Source: Nostoc sp. NMS4
Lineage (GTDB): Bacteria; Cyanobacteriota; Cyanobacteriia; Cyanobacteriales; Nostocaceae
DNA: 38,776 nucleotides
Direction: 5' to 3'
Assembly: GCF_017115095.1 (NCBI RefSeq)
Contig: NZ_JABXKI010000270.1
Location: 1 to 38,776, forward strand
How positions within the stretch are numbered: the stretch's first letter is position 1; each line of letters begins with the position of its first letter. Positions 14,199 through 23,278 of the stretch are shown here, piece by piece. The translations under genes and the position numbers were made by a program. The notes under the pieces are model-generated. The model ran no database searches. It was not told where the DNA came from and worked only from the letters and a program-made list of their open reading frames with translations.

Positions 14199-16157
14199 CT
14201 AATCTATCGCTTCATAATCAGCTTGTGCTGTACTTTCCTCGTCAAAATCAAAGTTGAATTGTGGTATTAGTGTGCCATTCATTGGTGAGTCTACTTCTGG
14301 GGTAAAGTGACCAGATGAACCCCCCTCAATCTCATCAGTTTGGCTGTTAGCTCGATTGTAGACATCAGCACCGATCGCAAGCAGGGTTTGTTGGAAGTCG
14401 TCTAAGCGCTGCTTAAATGCCACTGTGGAGATGCTGGAGTCAATCATTGCAGCTTGGAGTTGTGAAACTTTTTCACTGGCTAAGGTTTTCATCTGTTCGC
14501 CGATAAAGTTGCCATTATCCTTGATAGTGGATTCATAACTGAACAACAAATTATCAGCTTGGTTTTTGAGTTCAACCAGTTCTTTACGTCTTTTATCTTC
14601 TTCAGAAAACAGTTCCGCCTCTTGGCGCATCCGTTCGACTTCGTTGCTACTCAAACCACCTGTATTAGTAATCCTGACACTCTGTTCTCTACCAGTACCT
14701 TTATCTTGAGCAGAAACCTTCAGGATACCGTTGACATCGATTTCAAAGGATACTTCAATTTGCGGTACTCCACGGGGCGACGGGGGGATTCCTGCGAGCA
14801 GAAACTTGCCGAGACTCTTGTTATCTCGTGACATTGCCCGTTCACCTTGGAGGATGTGAATTTCCACTGAGGTTTGCCCATCAACGGCGGTGGAAAAAAC
14901 TTGTGACCGACTCGTAGGAATTGTGGTGTTGCGTTCAATGATTTTGGTGAACACTTCACCCAAAGTTTCAATTCCCAAGGACAGAGGGGTGACATCCAGT
15001 AGTAAGAGATTATCGACTTCGCCACCCAATACACCTGCTTGAATAGCTGCTCCCAATGCTACAGCTTCGTCAGGGTTGATGGAGCGATCGGGAGCTTTGC
15101 CGTTGAAAAACTTAATTAGCGCGTTTTGGACTGCGGGAATACGCGTAGAACCACCTACCAAAATAATCCGATCTATGGCTTCTGGTTTGAGATCCGCATC
15201 TTTGAGCGATTGGATCAGTGGTTCGATGGTTGCTTCAATTAATTTCGCGGCGAGTTCTTCAAATTTCGAGCGGCTGAGTTCCATCTCCAGATGCTTTGGC
15301 CCGGTATCATCAGATGTGATAAAGGGCAAGTTGATGGAGGTATTCACCATACTGGAGAGTTCAATTTTTGCCTTTTCCGCAGCTTCCCGCAGACGTTGCA
15401 ATGCCATTTTGTCTTTGGAAAGGTCGATTTTTTCTTGTTCTTGAAAACGTTCCATCATCCAAAGGACGATCGCATTATCAAAGTCGTCTCCACCCAAGTG
15501 GTTGTTACCACAAGTCGCCTTTACTTCAAAAACGCCATCCCCAAGTTGCAGGATCGATACGTCAAAAGTACCGCCTCCCAAGTCAAATACTAGAATTAGC
15601 TGCTCTTGGTCTTGCTTTTCCAATCCGAAAGCTAAAGCCGCAGCGGTTGGCTCATTGATGATTCGCAAGACTTCTAATCCTGCGATCGTGCCAGCATCTT
15701 TAGTTGCTTGTCTTTGGGCATCTGTGAAATATGCTGGTACGGTGATCACTGCTTGAGTGACCTCCTCACCTAAAAAGTTTTCCGCATCCTGCTTCAGCTT
15801 TTGCAGGATCATCGCGGATAATTCTTGGGGCGTGTAATTTTTTGAGCGAATTTGGACATCAACAGTCTCGTCTCGACCTTTGACACAGTTGTAGGGGACG
15901 CGATCGCGTTCTACTTCAGTATCTTCCCAACGCCGCCCAATAAATCGTTTAATACTGTAAATTGTGTTCTCAGCATTGGTTACGGCTTGGCGCTTTGCCA
16001 ATTGACCAACCAAGCGATCGCCACTCTTCCCAAATCCCACAATACTTGGAGTAGTTCGTCCACCTTCAGAATTGGAGATCACCAGTGGTTGACCGCCCTC
16101 CAAAACTGCGACGCAACTGTTAGTAGTGCCTAAGTCGATCCCAATAACTTTTCCCAT
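14199..16157 (-). CDS. dnaK: Molecular chaperone DnaK (Hsp70)
   Basis: A 652-residue Hsp70 that binds exposed hydrophobic segments in an ATP-driven cycle with DnaJ and GrpE. The ATPase domain opens with [33 protein letters not shown] and [13 protein letters not shown] are the phosphate- and adenosine-binding motifs. The linker [17 protein letters not shown] leads to the substrate domain and a helical lid. The acidic C-terminal end differs from the EEVD type. Among cyanobacterial paralogs it most resembles the DnaK2 group, and its place after grpE agrees. The grpE gene is 228 bp upstream. I see no CIRCE element. Confidence 0.97.
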   Translation of the reverse strand: MGKVIGIDLGTTNSCVAVLEGGQPLVISNSEGGRTTPSIVGFGKSGDRLVGQLAKRQAVTNAENTIYSIKRFIGRRWEDTEVERDRVPYNCVKGRDETVDVQIRSKNYTPQELSAMILQKLKQDAENFLGEEVTQAVITVPAYFTDAQRQATKDAGTIAGLEVLRIINEPTAAALAFGLEKQDQEQLILVFDLGGGTFDVSILQLGDGVFEVKATCGNNHLGGDDFDNAIVLWMMERFQEQEKIDLSKDKMALQRLREAAEKAKIELSSMVNTSINLPFITSDDTGPKHLEMELSRSKFEELAAKLIEATIEPLIQSLKDADLKPEAIDRIILVGGSTRIPAVQNALIKFFNGKAPDRSINPDEAVALGAAIQAGVLGGEVDNLLLLDVTPLSLGIETLGEVFTKIIERNTTIPTSRSQVFSTAVDGQTSVEIHILQGERAMSRDNKSLGKFLLAGIPPSPRGVPQIEVSFEIDVNGILKVSAQDKGTGREQSVRITNTGGLSSNEVERMRQEAELFSEEDKRRKELVELKNQADNLLFSYESTIKDNGNFIGEQMKTLASEKVSQLQAAMIDSSISTVAFKQRLDDFQQTLLAIGADVYNRANSQTDEIEGGSSGHFTPEVDSPMNGTLIPQFNFDFDEESTAQADYEAID

Positions 16158-16385
16158 ATTCGCCAGTATTTTTACTGAATATTTCTGCTGTAATTATGTC
16201 GCGGACTAACTTTTTTGTTAAGAACAAAGGCTAGCGGATAACGTCTGTGTAACCCCTGTTGCTGGTAGCAATCAAGAAGTTGAAACACAGAGAGTTATCC
16301 AAAGCCTTGTCCAAGTTTTAGGTACGCGATGCTCGTCTTTGCTATAACCCAGGCACTTGAGGTCAGCGAGGCGAGCGACTACAGC

Positions 16386-17126
16386 TTAACTGAAGGCTTG
16401 ACTCGACTGATCTTCTGGTGCAGCAGGGCTATCTTCCTTGGGAGCAGCTACTTTGACCATTGCATGGCGTAGCACGCGATCGCCCAAGTAATATCCGCGC
16501 ACTAACTCTTCTAACACTGTTCCTTCAGGATGTTCATCCGTAGGTTCCCGCATTACTGCTTCGTGCAGGTTAGGATCGAATTCTTGATTTTCGGGACGCA
16601 TTGGTGATACACCCAAGCGCTTCAGGCTATCTACTAATTGTTTGTAAACACCTTGGTAACTTTTGTGCATGGTCATTTCGCCATCAGACTGTGGTTTGAG
16701 GTGCGATCGCGCCCGCTCAAAATTATCGACCACTGGTAGCAATTCCAAAATCGTAGTCCGCTTCACCTGCAACTCTAAGTCTTCTTTTTCTTTACTAGTG
16801 CGTTTCCGGTAATTCTCAAAATCAGCGGCAATCCGCATATATTGAGTGCTACGCTCCTCTAGTTGCGTTTTGAGGGACTCAATTTGTTGAGTCAGTTCTA
16901 CCAAAGCGGCCCTTTCTACTTCAGTTTTCTCGGTTGCAGCGAAGCTATTTTCTGGATTGATAGTAGCCGTATCTCCTGTTTGGGCTGCCACTTGCTCTGT
17001 CACTTCGCTACCAGATTCATTGAAATTAATTTGGGCTGGGGAGTCACTCATCATTGCTTGCTTTACCTCTGTTGGTTCACCCAATTGCTGGCTTGTATTG
17101 TTTATCTGTTTATTTTCATCGATCAT
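16386..17126 (-). CDS. grpE: Nucleotide exchange factor GrpE
   Basis: A 246-residue GrpE that releases ADP from DnaK. The first 75 or so residues are a low-complexity acidic extension, common in cyanobacterial GrpE. A coiled coil (about 76-120, with [20 protein letters not shown]) precedes [16 protein letters not shown] and the C-terminal beta domain with [17 protein letters not shown] text ([20 protein letters not shown]) and [17 protein letters not shown]. These are the family's conserved blocks. It is the first gene of the chaperone cluster and is divergent from pilB across a 399-bp spacer. Confidence 0.96.
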   Translation of the reverse strand: MIDENKQINNTSQQLGEPTEVKQAMMSDSPAQINFNESGSEVTEQVAAQTGDTATINPENSFAATEKTEVERAALVELTQQIESLKTQLEERSTQYMRIAADFENYRKRTSKEKEDLELQVKRTTILELLPVVDNFERARSHLKPQSDGEMTMHKSYQGVYKQLVDSLKRLGVSPMRPENQEFDPNLHEAVMREPTDEHPEGTVLEELVRGYYLGDRVLRHAMVKVAAPKEDSPAAPEDQSSQAFS

Positions 17127-17525
17127 TGTCTATTCATTCCAGATCCTATTTATGGCAGTGTATCTCCACAGCTGGCAGCCGTCGTCATCCACGACATGCC
17201 ACTGAGGTTGATTTTATTGCCGGCAAGTTCCTGGAAGTGATGAAACCGTCCTCTTATTGTGACAAATGGTGAACACGTTAGCCCAGACGCTACTAAGGCG
17301 GGAACCCGAACGACTAGTGGTTTAGTAAAAGGGCGGTTAGAAACCGCGTCTACACAGGCAAAACCCACCTCCGTGGGTTTAAAACACTCAATTTTTCTTT
17401 AGTCCGTGTAGGCGGACTTTGTTTGTGTAGCCGCGAATTCTATTCGCTTTTTTGCAAAATGAGAATTCTGCCTCACAGCCTGGGAATACTTTAAGCAGAG
17501 GTTTCCCCAAATCAATTGCTCATTT
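17127..17525. other. Divergent grpE/pilB spacer
   Basis: No gene. It must hold the grpE and pilB promoters. The pilB-proximal half is filled by a hairpin array (17333-17447). No CIRCE-type inverted repeat (TTAGCACTC-N9-GAGTGCTAA) is present. Confidence 0.6.
17333..17447. repeat. Array of four consecutive hairpins
   Basis: Stems in order: GCGGTT/AACCGC (17333-17347), AAACCCAC/GTGGGTTT, AGTCCG/CGGACT (17401-17418) and GCGAA/TTCGC (17433-17447). Linkers GTCTACACAGGCAAA and TTTGTTTGTGTAGCC are also largely complementary, so the first and last hairpins can be brought together. The text resembles cyanobacterial interspersed palindromes. Confidence 0.7.
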
Positions 17526-19535
17526 ATGAACTCGTCACCACAACGGCGCAGTACCGCTCTAACTACTAGAACAGAGTTTTCGCCCTTCGGCAACAAGCTA
17601 GTCCAATCTGGCTATGTCAATACCGAACAGATGAGGCAGGCACTAATTGAAAGCCGCAAATCTGGCAGACCCCTAACCGAAGTACTAGAGTCAATCACTG
17701 GGCAACAACTATCGCCTGAGTTGCTCAGGCAATACAAAAAACAGCAGCTATTTGAACTTAAAATCCTATACGGAGTTGAATTTCTCGATCCCGAAGTCAA
17801 CTCTGTTGGCAACACGATGATGGGGAACCTGATTGAAACCCTCATCCCAGTGGATATTTGCCGTCGTCATCGTTTAGTACCACTGTCAAAACACGAAGAC
17901 CAAACCCCGCCCTCAGTTTTAGTGGCGATGGTCGCTCCAGATAATTTAGAGGCTTCCGACGACCTGAACCGCATCTTGCGCCCCCAAGGTTTGGCGTTGC
18001 AGCGCATGGTGATTACCCAGGAAGACTACCAACAGCTAATCAACCAATATTTGGATGAAATGGCTGTTAAACAGAAGCACCTAGATCAAGAAAAGTTTAC
18101 AGATATTAATCAGGATTTAGAAAACCTCGGAAATCTCGATCTTTCCGATGCTCCTGAAGAAATGGAGGCTGATCTAGGGGCAGCGATGAAGGGTGCAGAG
18201 GATGCCCCAGTCATCAACCTAGTCAATAGAATCCTCGCTAAAGCCTTGCATGAGGGCGTTTCTGACATTCATATCGAACCGCAAGAAGAAAACTTACGCA
18301 TTCGCTTTCGCAAAGATGGCGTACTGAAGGAAGCTTTTGATCCCCTACCGAAAAAAATCATCCCGGCGGTGACAGCCCGATTTAAAATCATCTCCAATCT
18401 AGACATTGCAGAACGCCGGATGCCCCAAGATGGACGTATCCGGCGGATGTTTGAGGGGCGCAAAGTAGATTTCCGGGTGAATACCTTGCCCAGTCGCTAC
18501 GGGGAAAAGGTAGTACTACGGATTTTGGATAACTCCTCAACCCAATTGGGATTAGATAAGTTAATTACCGATCCAGAGACTTTACATATTGTCCAAGATA
18601 TGGTCAGCCGTCCCTTTGGGCTAATTTTGGTAACTGGGCCAACTGGTTCTGGAAAAACAACCTCGCTGTATTCTGCACTCTCAGAAAAGAATGATCCCGG
18701 TATTAATATCAGTACTGTAGAAGACCCAATTGAGTACAGTCTTCCAGGGATTACTCAAGTACAGGTGATTCGGGAAAAAGGGCTGGATTTTGCTACCGCT
18801 CTGCGGGCTTTCTTACGACAAGATCCAGATGTGCTGCTGGTGGGTGAAACGCGGGATAAGGAAACGGCAAAAACAGCGATTGAAGCTGCCTTGACCGGTC
18901 ACTTAGTATTAACTACCTTACATACCAATGATGCCCCAGGTGCGATCGCACGTTTGGGAGAAATGGGGATTGAGCCTTTCATGGTTTCTAGTTCCCTAAT
19001 TGGCGTATTAGCTCAACGTTTGGTGCGGCGTGTCTGTTCTGAATGTCGCGTTCCCTACACTCCCACAACCGAGGAACTGGCTCGTTATGGTCTATCAGCT
19101 TCCTCTGATGTGGGAGTCACCTTCTATAAAGCTAACAGTTTGACATTAGATGCGATCGCCGATGCCAAAGCCAAAAATCACCTTTGCCCAAAATGTAATG
19201 GCGGCGGCTACAAAGGGCGTTGTGGTGTTTATGAAGTGATGCGAGTTACCGAAAACCTGCAAACTCTGATCAACGAAGATGCACCCACGGAACGCATCAA
19301 GGAAGTGGCGATAGAAGAGGGCATGAAAACCTTACTGGCTTACAGTTTGGACTTAGTGCGTGAAGGTTCCACCACCCTAGAAGAAGTAGAACGAGTGACG
19401 TTTACTGATACTGGTTTGGAAGCAGAGTTAAAAGCCAAACGCAAGACAGGTCTTACCTGCTTGGCTTGCGATGCCACATTGAAACCAGAATGGCTGGATT
19501 GTCCCTACTGTATGACATCTCGGTTTCAAAAGTAG
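17526..19535 (+). CDS. pilB: Type IV pilus extension ATPase PilB (GspE family)
   Basis: A 669-residue hexameric ATPase that powers pilus extension from the cytoplasmic face. An N-terminal MshEN-type region (about 20-180) is followed by the conserved DIHIEP box (247-252), Walker A GPTGSGKTTS (371-380), the Asp-box VEDPIEY (398-404), Walker B DVLLVGE and the His box TGHLVLTTLHTND. The zinc-binding CSEC ... CPKC pair follows. After the usual end there is an extra CLACD ... DCPYC ribbon at the very C-terminus. It leads the pilB-pilT-pilC cluster; the array of hairpins precedes its start. Confidence 0.95.
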   Translation: MNSSPQRRSTALTTRTEFSPFGNKLVQSGYVNTEQMRQALIESRKSGRPLTEVLESITGQQLSPELLRQYKKQQLFELKILYGVEFLDPEVNSVGNTMMGNLIETLIPVDICRRHRLVPLSKHEDQTPPSVLVAMVAPDNLEASDDLNRILRPQGLALQRMVITQEDYQQLINQYLDEMAVKQKHLDQEKFTDINQDLENLGNLDLSDAPEEMEADLGAAMKGAEDAPVINLVNRILAKALHEGVSDIHIEPQEENLRIRFRKDGVLKEAFDPLPKKIIPAVTARFKIISNLDIAERRMPQDGRIRRMFEGRKVDFRVNTLPSRYGEKVVLRILDNSSTQLGLDKLITDPETLHIVQDMVSRPFGLILVTGPTGSGKTTSLYSALSEKNDPGINISTVEDPIEYSLPGITQVQVIREKGLDFATALRAFLRQDPDVLLVGETRDKETAKTAIEAALTGHLVLTTLHTNDAPGAIARLGEMGIEPFMVSSSLIGVLAQRLVRRVCSECRVPYTPTTEELARYGLSASSDVGVTFYKANSLTLDAIADAKAKNHLCPKCNGGGYKGRCGVYEVMRVTENLQTLINEDAPTERIKEVAIEEGMKTLLAYSLDLVREGSTTLEEVERVTFTDTGLEAELKAKRKTGLTCLACDATLKPEWLDCPYCMTSRFQK

Positions 19536-19606
19536 TCATTGGTCATTGGTCATTGGTAATTGGTCATTGGTCATTAGTCATTGGTCATTGGTCATTGGTC
19601 ATTGGT
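19535..19606 (+). repeat. TCATTGG heptamer array between pilB and pilT
   Basis: About ten near-perfect TCATTGG heptamers start right at the pilB stop. A looser AAAGGACAAATGAC/AACGGAC set follows to about 19652. It is a short tandem repeat of the type seen in heterocystous cyanobacteria. Confidence 0.88.
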
Positions 19607-19678
19607 TAGCAACTTAAAACAAAGGACAAATGACAACGGACAAAGGACAAATAATAAACATTAAAAGGAAGCAGAACT

Positions 19679-20806
19679 ATGGAAATGATGATTGAAGATT
19701 TGATGGAGCAGTTGATTGAAATGGGTGGCTCGGATTTGCATTTATCCGCAGGTTTGCCTCCCTACTTCCGCATCAGTGGCAAACTCACCCCCATAGGTGA
19801 GCATGTAATGACAGCCGATCAATGTCAAAGGCTGATTTTTAGTATGCTCAACAATACCCAGCGTAAAACCTTAGAGCAGAACTGGGAGTTGGATTGTTCT
19901 TATGGTGTTAAAGGTTTGGCTCGTTTCCGGGTCAATGTCTATAAAGAACGTGGTTCTTATGCTGCTTGCTTACGGGCATTAAGTTCTAAGATTCCTAACT
20001 TTGAAAAATTAGGTTTGCCAGATGTGGTGCGGGAAATGACAGATAAGCCCAGAGGATTAATTCTGGTGACAGGCCCTACAGGTTCCGGCAAGACAACTAC
20101 CCTAGCGGCAATGATTGACTTGATTAACCGCACCAAGGCAGAGCATATTTTAACAGTGGAAGACCCGATTGAATTTGTCTACGAACCAATTAAAAGCTTG
20201 GTTCACCAACGGCAACTAGGCGAAGATACAAAGAGCTTTGCTAATGCTTTGAAAGCAGCTTTGCGGGAAGATCCAGACATTGTTCTGGTGGGGGAAATGC
20301 GCGATTTGGAAACGATTTCTTTGGCGATTTCGGCTGCGGAAACAGGACACTTGGTATTTGGTACGCTACACACTAGTTCTGCCGCCCAAACAGTTGACCG
20401 GATTATTGACGTTTTCCCCCATGAAAGACAAACCCAAGTGCGGGTGCAGTTGTCTAACTCGTTGGTGGCAGTATTTAGCCAAACCTTGGTGTCCAAGAAA
20501 AGCCCTAAACCTGGTGAATATGGTCGGGTGATGGCTCAAGAAATTCTGATTGTCACTCCTGCTATTTCCAACTTGATTCGAGAAGGTAAAACATCTCAAA
20601 TTTACTCAGCAATTCAAACTGGCGGCAAATTGGGAATGCAAACTCTGGAGAAGGTTTTAGCCGATTTTTACAAAGCCGGAACGATTTCTTTTGAAGCGGC
20701 AATGTCTAAGACTTCTAAGCCAGATGAAATCCAACGTCTCATCGGTACTTCTGTACCACCCCAGGCAGCAGGTGCGAAACCTGGTGCGGCTGCCAAAGCG
20801 CATTAA
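19679..20806 (+). CDS. pilT: Type IV pilus retraction ATPase PilT
   Basis: A 375-residue ATPase that disassembles the pilus and gives twitching motility and DNA uptake. It has the PilT N-terminal PAS-like region (GGSDLHLSAGLPPYFRISG), Walker A TGPTGSGKTT (131-140), VEDPIEFVY, Walker B DPDIVLVGEMRD, the His box ETGHLVFGTLHT, and the PilT-specific AIRNLIRE-like helix seen here as AISNLIREGKT. AAGGAA eight bases before ATG 19679 supports the start; ATGs two and three codons on are alternatives. It follows pilB by 143 bp of repeats. Confidence 0.95.
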   Translation: MEMMIEDLMEQLIEMGGSDLHLSAGLPPYFRISGKLTPIGEHVMTADQCQRLIFSMLNNTQRKTLEQNWELDCSYGVKGLARFRVNVYKERGSYAACLRALSSKIPNFEKLGLPDVVREMTDKPRGLILVTGPTGSGKTTTLAAMIDLINRTKAEHILTVEDPIEFVYEPIKSLVHQRQLGEDTKSFANALKAALREDPDIVLVGEMRDLETISLAISAAETGHLVFGTLHTSSAAQTVDRIIDVFPHERQTQVRVQLSNSLVAVFSQTLVSKKSPKPGEYGRVMAQEILIVTPAISNLIREGKTSQIYSAIQTGGKLGMQTLEKVLADFYKAGTISFEAAMSKTSKPDEIQRLIGTSVPPQAAGAKPGAAAKAH

Positions 20807-20975
20807 AGGAAGGGGGGATGAGGGAGATGAGGGAGACAAGGGAGACAAGGGAGACAAGGGAGACAAGGGGATAAACAAAACTCCTAACTCTTAACTCTTA
20901 ACTCCTAACTCTTAACTCCTAACTCCTAACTCAGCACTCAGCACTCAGCACTCAGCACTCCCAATGCCCCATGCC
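20807..20975 (+). repeat. Composite tandem repeat block between pilT and pilC
   Basis: GGGAGACAA nonamers (about 20838-20868), then GATAAACAAAAC, then CTCCTAA/CTCTTAA heptamers (20881-20932), then CAGCACT heptamers, then AATGCCCCATGCC. The module order repeats that at 14036-14196. Confidence 0.85.
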
Positions 20976-21005
20976 GAATAAATAACAATTATTTTGAATT
21001 TAATT

Positions 21006-22229
21006 ATGCCAAACTTCGTTGCCCGTGTTCGGGATTCACAAGGAAAATCTCGAACAGAAAAAATTGTTGCTGAATCCTTGGTACAAGCTCGTACTAATCT
21101 GAGAGATCAAGGTTTTGTAGTTCAAGAACTTAAACAATCTCAAGGATTTCAGCCAGATATTGCCTTCAAAAAATTCCAGAATTCCTTAGTTAAGGTTTCT
21201 GTAAAAGACAAAGCTGTTTTTTCGCGTCAATTTGCCGTTTTGATGAATGCGGGGGTTGCGATCGTTAGAAGTCTGGGGGTACTTTCTGAACAGTGTAGTA
21301 ATACTAAATTGAAACAAGCCCTTGTGGAAATTAGTACCGATGTTCAAAGCGGAATGAATCTTTCAGAGGCCATGCGGAAGCATCCTGATTGTTTTGATGG
21401 ATTATATGTGAGTATGATTCAAGCTGGCGAAGTTGGTGGTGTTCTAGACGAAGTATTAAATCGTTTAGCTAAGTTGTTAGAAGATGTTGCCCGTTTACAA
21501 AACCAAATTAAATCAGCACTGTCTTATCCAACGGTTGTAGGTTTTATCGCCGTTGCTATTTTTCTGGGCATGACTATTTTTCTTATTCCAATTTTTGCCA
21601 CGATTTTTGTGCAAATTGGAATCTCGTTACCACCTCTAACGCAATTCTTGATGGATGCTAGTAAATTTTTGAGGAGTCCGGGTGCTTTCGTCCTGCTTGC
21701 TGCTCTTATCGGATTTAAATTTGCCTTTACACAATACGGTAAAACTCCTGTTGGTCGCATCACAATCGATCGTCTTTCCCTGAAGATGCCATTGTTTGGT
21801 GACTTAATTCAAAAATCTTCAGTTGCTCGCTTCAGCCGGACTTTTGGTTCTTTGACTCGTTCAGGTGTACCAATTTTAACTTGCTTAGAAATTGTCCGAG
21901 ATACATCAGGAAACCAAGTTATTGCTAATGCCATAGACTCAGCCCGGATGGAGATTCAACAAGGGGGCATGATTAGCATTGCTTTACAAAAAGATGCTGT
22001 TTTTCCGGCTATGGCAATTCAGATGATTAGTATCGGAGAAGAAACTGGAGAATTAGATGCAATGCTGATGAAAGTTGCCGATTTCTATGAAGATGAAGTG
22101 GAGCAAGCAGTAAAAGCAATGACCAGTATTTTGGAACCGGTGATGATTGTAGTTCTAGGGGGAATGGTGGGAACCATTTTGCTAGCGATGTATCTGCCTA
22201 TGTTTGCGGTATTTGAAAAGCTGGGATAA
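21006..22229 (+). CDS. pilC: Type IV pilus inner-membrane platform protein PilC
   Basis: A 407-residue GspF/PilC protein. Two cytoplasmic T2SSF domains flank membrane segments: GFIAVAIFLGMTIFLIPIFA, a short hydrophobic stretch GAFVLLAALIGF, and a C-terminal VMIVVLGGMVGTILLAMYL. Signature pieces are FSRQFAVLMNAGV and the SIGEETGELDAML box near the end. PilC links the PilB and PilT motors to the growing pilus. ATG 21006 gives the usual MPNFVARVRDSQGK start; a TTG at 20994 is in frame but unlikely. The pilM-N-O-Q genes are not in the window. Confidence 0.95.
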   Translation: MPNFVARVRDSQGKSRTEKIVAESLVQARTNLRDQGFVVQELKQSQGFQPDIAFKKFQNSLVKVSVKDKAVFSRQFAVLMNAGVAIVRSLGVLSEQCSNTKLKQALVEISTDVQSGMNLSEAMRKHPDCFDGLYVSMIQAGEVGGVLDEVLNRLAKLLEDVARLQNQIKSALSYPTVVGFIAVAIFLGMTIFLIPIFATIFVQIGISLPPLTQFLMDASKFLRSPGAFVLLAALIGFKFAFTQYGKTPVGRITIDRLSLKMPLFGDLIQKSSVARFSRTFGSLTRSGVPILTCLEIVRDTSGNQVIANAIDSARMEIQQGGMISIALQKDAVFPAMAIQMISIGEETGELDAMLMKVADFYEDEVEQAVKAMTSILEPVMIVVLGGMVGTILLAMYLPMFAVFEKLG

Positions 22230-22258
22230 AGGATTAATAGTAAGAGTTAGAAGTTATG

Positions 22259-22291
22259 AGTTAGGAATTAATTTTTTTATTCCTAACTTTT
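22259..22291 (+). terminator. Probable terminator after pilC
   Basis: AGTTAGGAAT (22259-22268), a ten-base T-rich loop, and ATTCCTAACT (22279-22288) make a perfect ten-pair stem, followed by TTT. It lies 30 bases after the pilC stop. The stem uses the same CCTAACT heptamer text as the other repeats. Confidence 0.55.
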
Positions 22292-22376
22292 AATTCCTAA
22301 CTGACTAATTTTATTCTTAACTCTTGTACAGACAAAGATTTTTCGCGTCTCCTAACTCCTCACTATTTAATAAATT

Positions 22377-22937
22377 ATGACTGTGCAAAAATCTCAGTAC
22401 GAAGCGAGTTTGGCAGAGTACAGCAATCATCTAGCTGCGATCGCTCTACTAAAGCAATATCGGCCATACTTGGAGATGATTCCCAGTCTGCGCCGTCCAG
22501 ATGAAAGTGTCATCACCATACCTTTGCCAATAGTCCGGCTGCGCAACACTGCTACAACAGCCCCACAAACGATTTGCTTACCCTGTGATGTGGCAATTTT
22601 GATGTGCGATCCTGAGTGGAAAATCAAAACTGGAGCAGAAATTTTAGTCTTTATTCATCGCGCTCACGAAGACTTTTCTGATTTGTTAGGACGTTGGCGA
22701 CAAACCCAAGTTTGCTTGGACAATGATTATGAGTGGTTAATGCCTCTCCGTCACAGTCATATTTTGAGTGAGGGAGCTAATACTATATATCCTCTGTTTG
22801 TCGTTTTTAGTGAGACTTTAGAACGCATCCAAAGAGGTCTTGTGGGAGCCGAACTCCCATTTATTATCCAAACACCAGATTCGCTTCTTGAGGAGAATTT
22901 CACAGATATTTTCTCTCCACAAGTTCCCCCAGCTTAG
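22377..22937 (+). CDS. Uncharacterised protein (no family recognised)
   Basis: A 186-residue soluble protein that I do not recognise. It has no signal peptide or membrane segment. Visible features are a helical N-terminus (SQYEASLAEYSNHLAAIALL), a middle part with several Cys residues (TICLPCDVAILMC) and a Trp-rich region (DLLGRWRQTQ). Composition and codon use match the neighbours, and the frame is clean, so it is a real gene. It starts 147 bp after pilC beyond a probable terminator, so it is likely transcribed separately. A copy of a 100-bp dispersed repeat begins nine bases after its stop. Confidence 0.6.
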   Translation: MTVQKSQYEASLAEYSNHLAAIALLKQYRPYLEMIPSLRRPDESVITIPLPIVRLRNTATTAPQTICLPCDVAILMCDPEWKIKTGAEILVFIHRAHEDFSDLLGRWRQTQVCLDNDYEWLMPLRHSHILSEGANTIYPLFVVFSETLERIQRGLVGAELPFIIQTPDSLLEENFTDIFSPQVPPA

Positions 22938-22945
22938 GGATTTAT

Positions 22946-23042
22946 AGCAGAATTCAGAATTCAGAATTCAGGAGTAAAATAAATACGCTTTATACCTGGG
23001 TAACAGACGAATCTTTGTGTACCTCACCAACTTAAAATCTGC
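22946..23042. repeat. Dispersed repeat, copy 1 (AGCAGAATTC...AATCTGC)
   Basis: It shares GAATTCAGGAGTAAAA, then a variable centre, then TGTGTACCTCACCAACTT and AAATCTGC with copy 2 at 35382-35485. The outer ends are partly inverted (AGCAGA against TCTGC). Confidence 0.75.
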
Positions 23043-23103
23043 CCCCGTCGCTTGGGGCATAGGGCATTGGTAACTTCTTCCCAATGCTCCATTACCCATG
23101 CCC

Positions 23104-23137
23104 AAAAACTCCACGCCACTTGCGGGATGGAGTTTTT
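23104..23137. terminator. Candidate bidirectional terminator hairpin
   Basis: A perfect ten-pair stem AAAAACTCCA/TGGAGTTTTT; the stem itself supplies a five-T tail on either strand. It lies between the unknown gene and the acyltransferase. Confidence 0.5.
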
Positions 23138-23278
23138 CATTACAATAACCTGCCTAAGCAAGTTTTGTCGTGTGTAGCTGCGACTTCAGTCGTCAGGACA
23201 TCTTACAGCAGCTAAGATAGCTTAAAAGAAATAACCACCAGATGATTATAAATCGCGGCATCTTTAGGAGAAACTACT

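Larger units (their letters stand above)
22938..23278. other. Spacer before the acyltransferase gene
   Basis: Besides the dispersed repeat it holds a hairpin at 23104-23137 (AAAAACTCCA, 14-base loop, TGGAGTTTTT), which could act as a bidirectional terminator, and the acyltransferase ribosome binding site AGGAG. No gene was found. Confidence 0.6.

Noticed and set aside
15291..15658. Overlapping plus-strand reading frames of about 100 codons
   Set aside because: They lie antisense to dnaK, whose full protein is certain; they have no family match or ribosome binding site.
16158..17525. CIRCE/HrcA operator before grpE or dnaK
   Set aside because: No TTAGCACTC-N9-GAGTGCTAA pattern is present in either upstream spacer. 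The GTGCTGA/CAGCACT text elsewhere is tandem heptamer repeat.
19535..19606. CRISPR-like regular repeats
   Set aside because: The unit is a seven-base tandem heptamer without spacers, and no cas genes are near.
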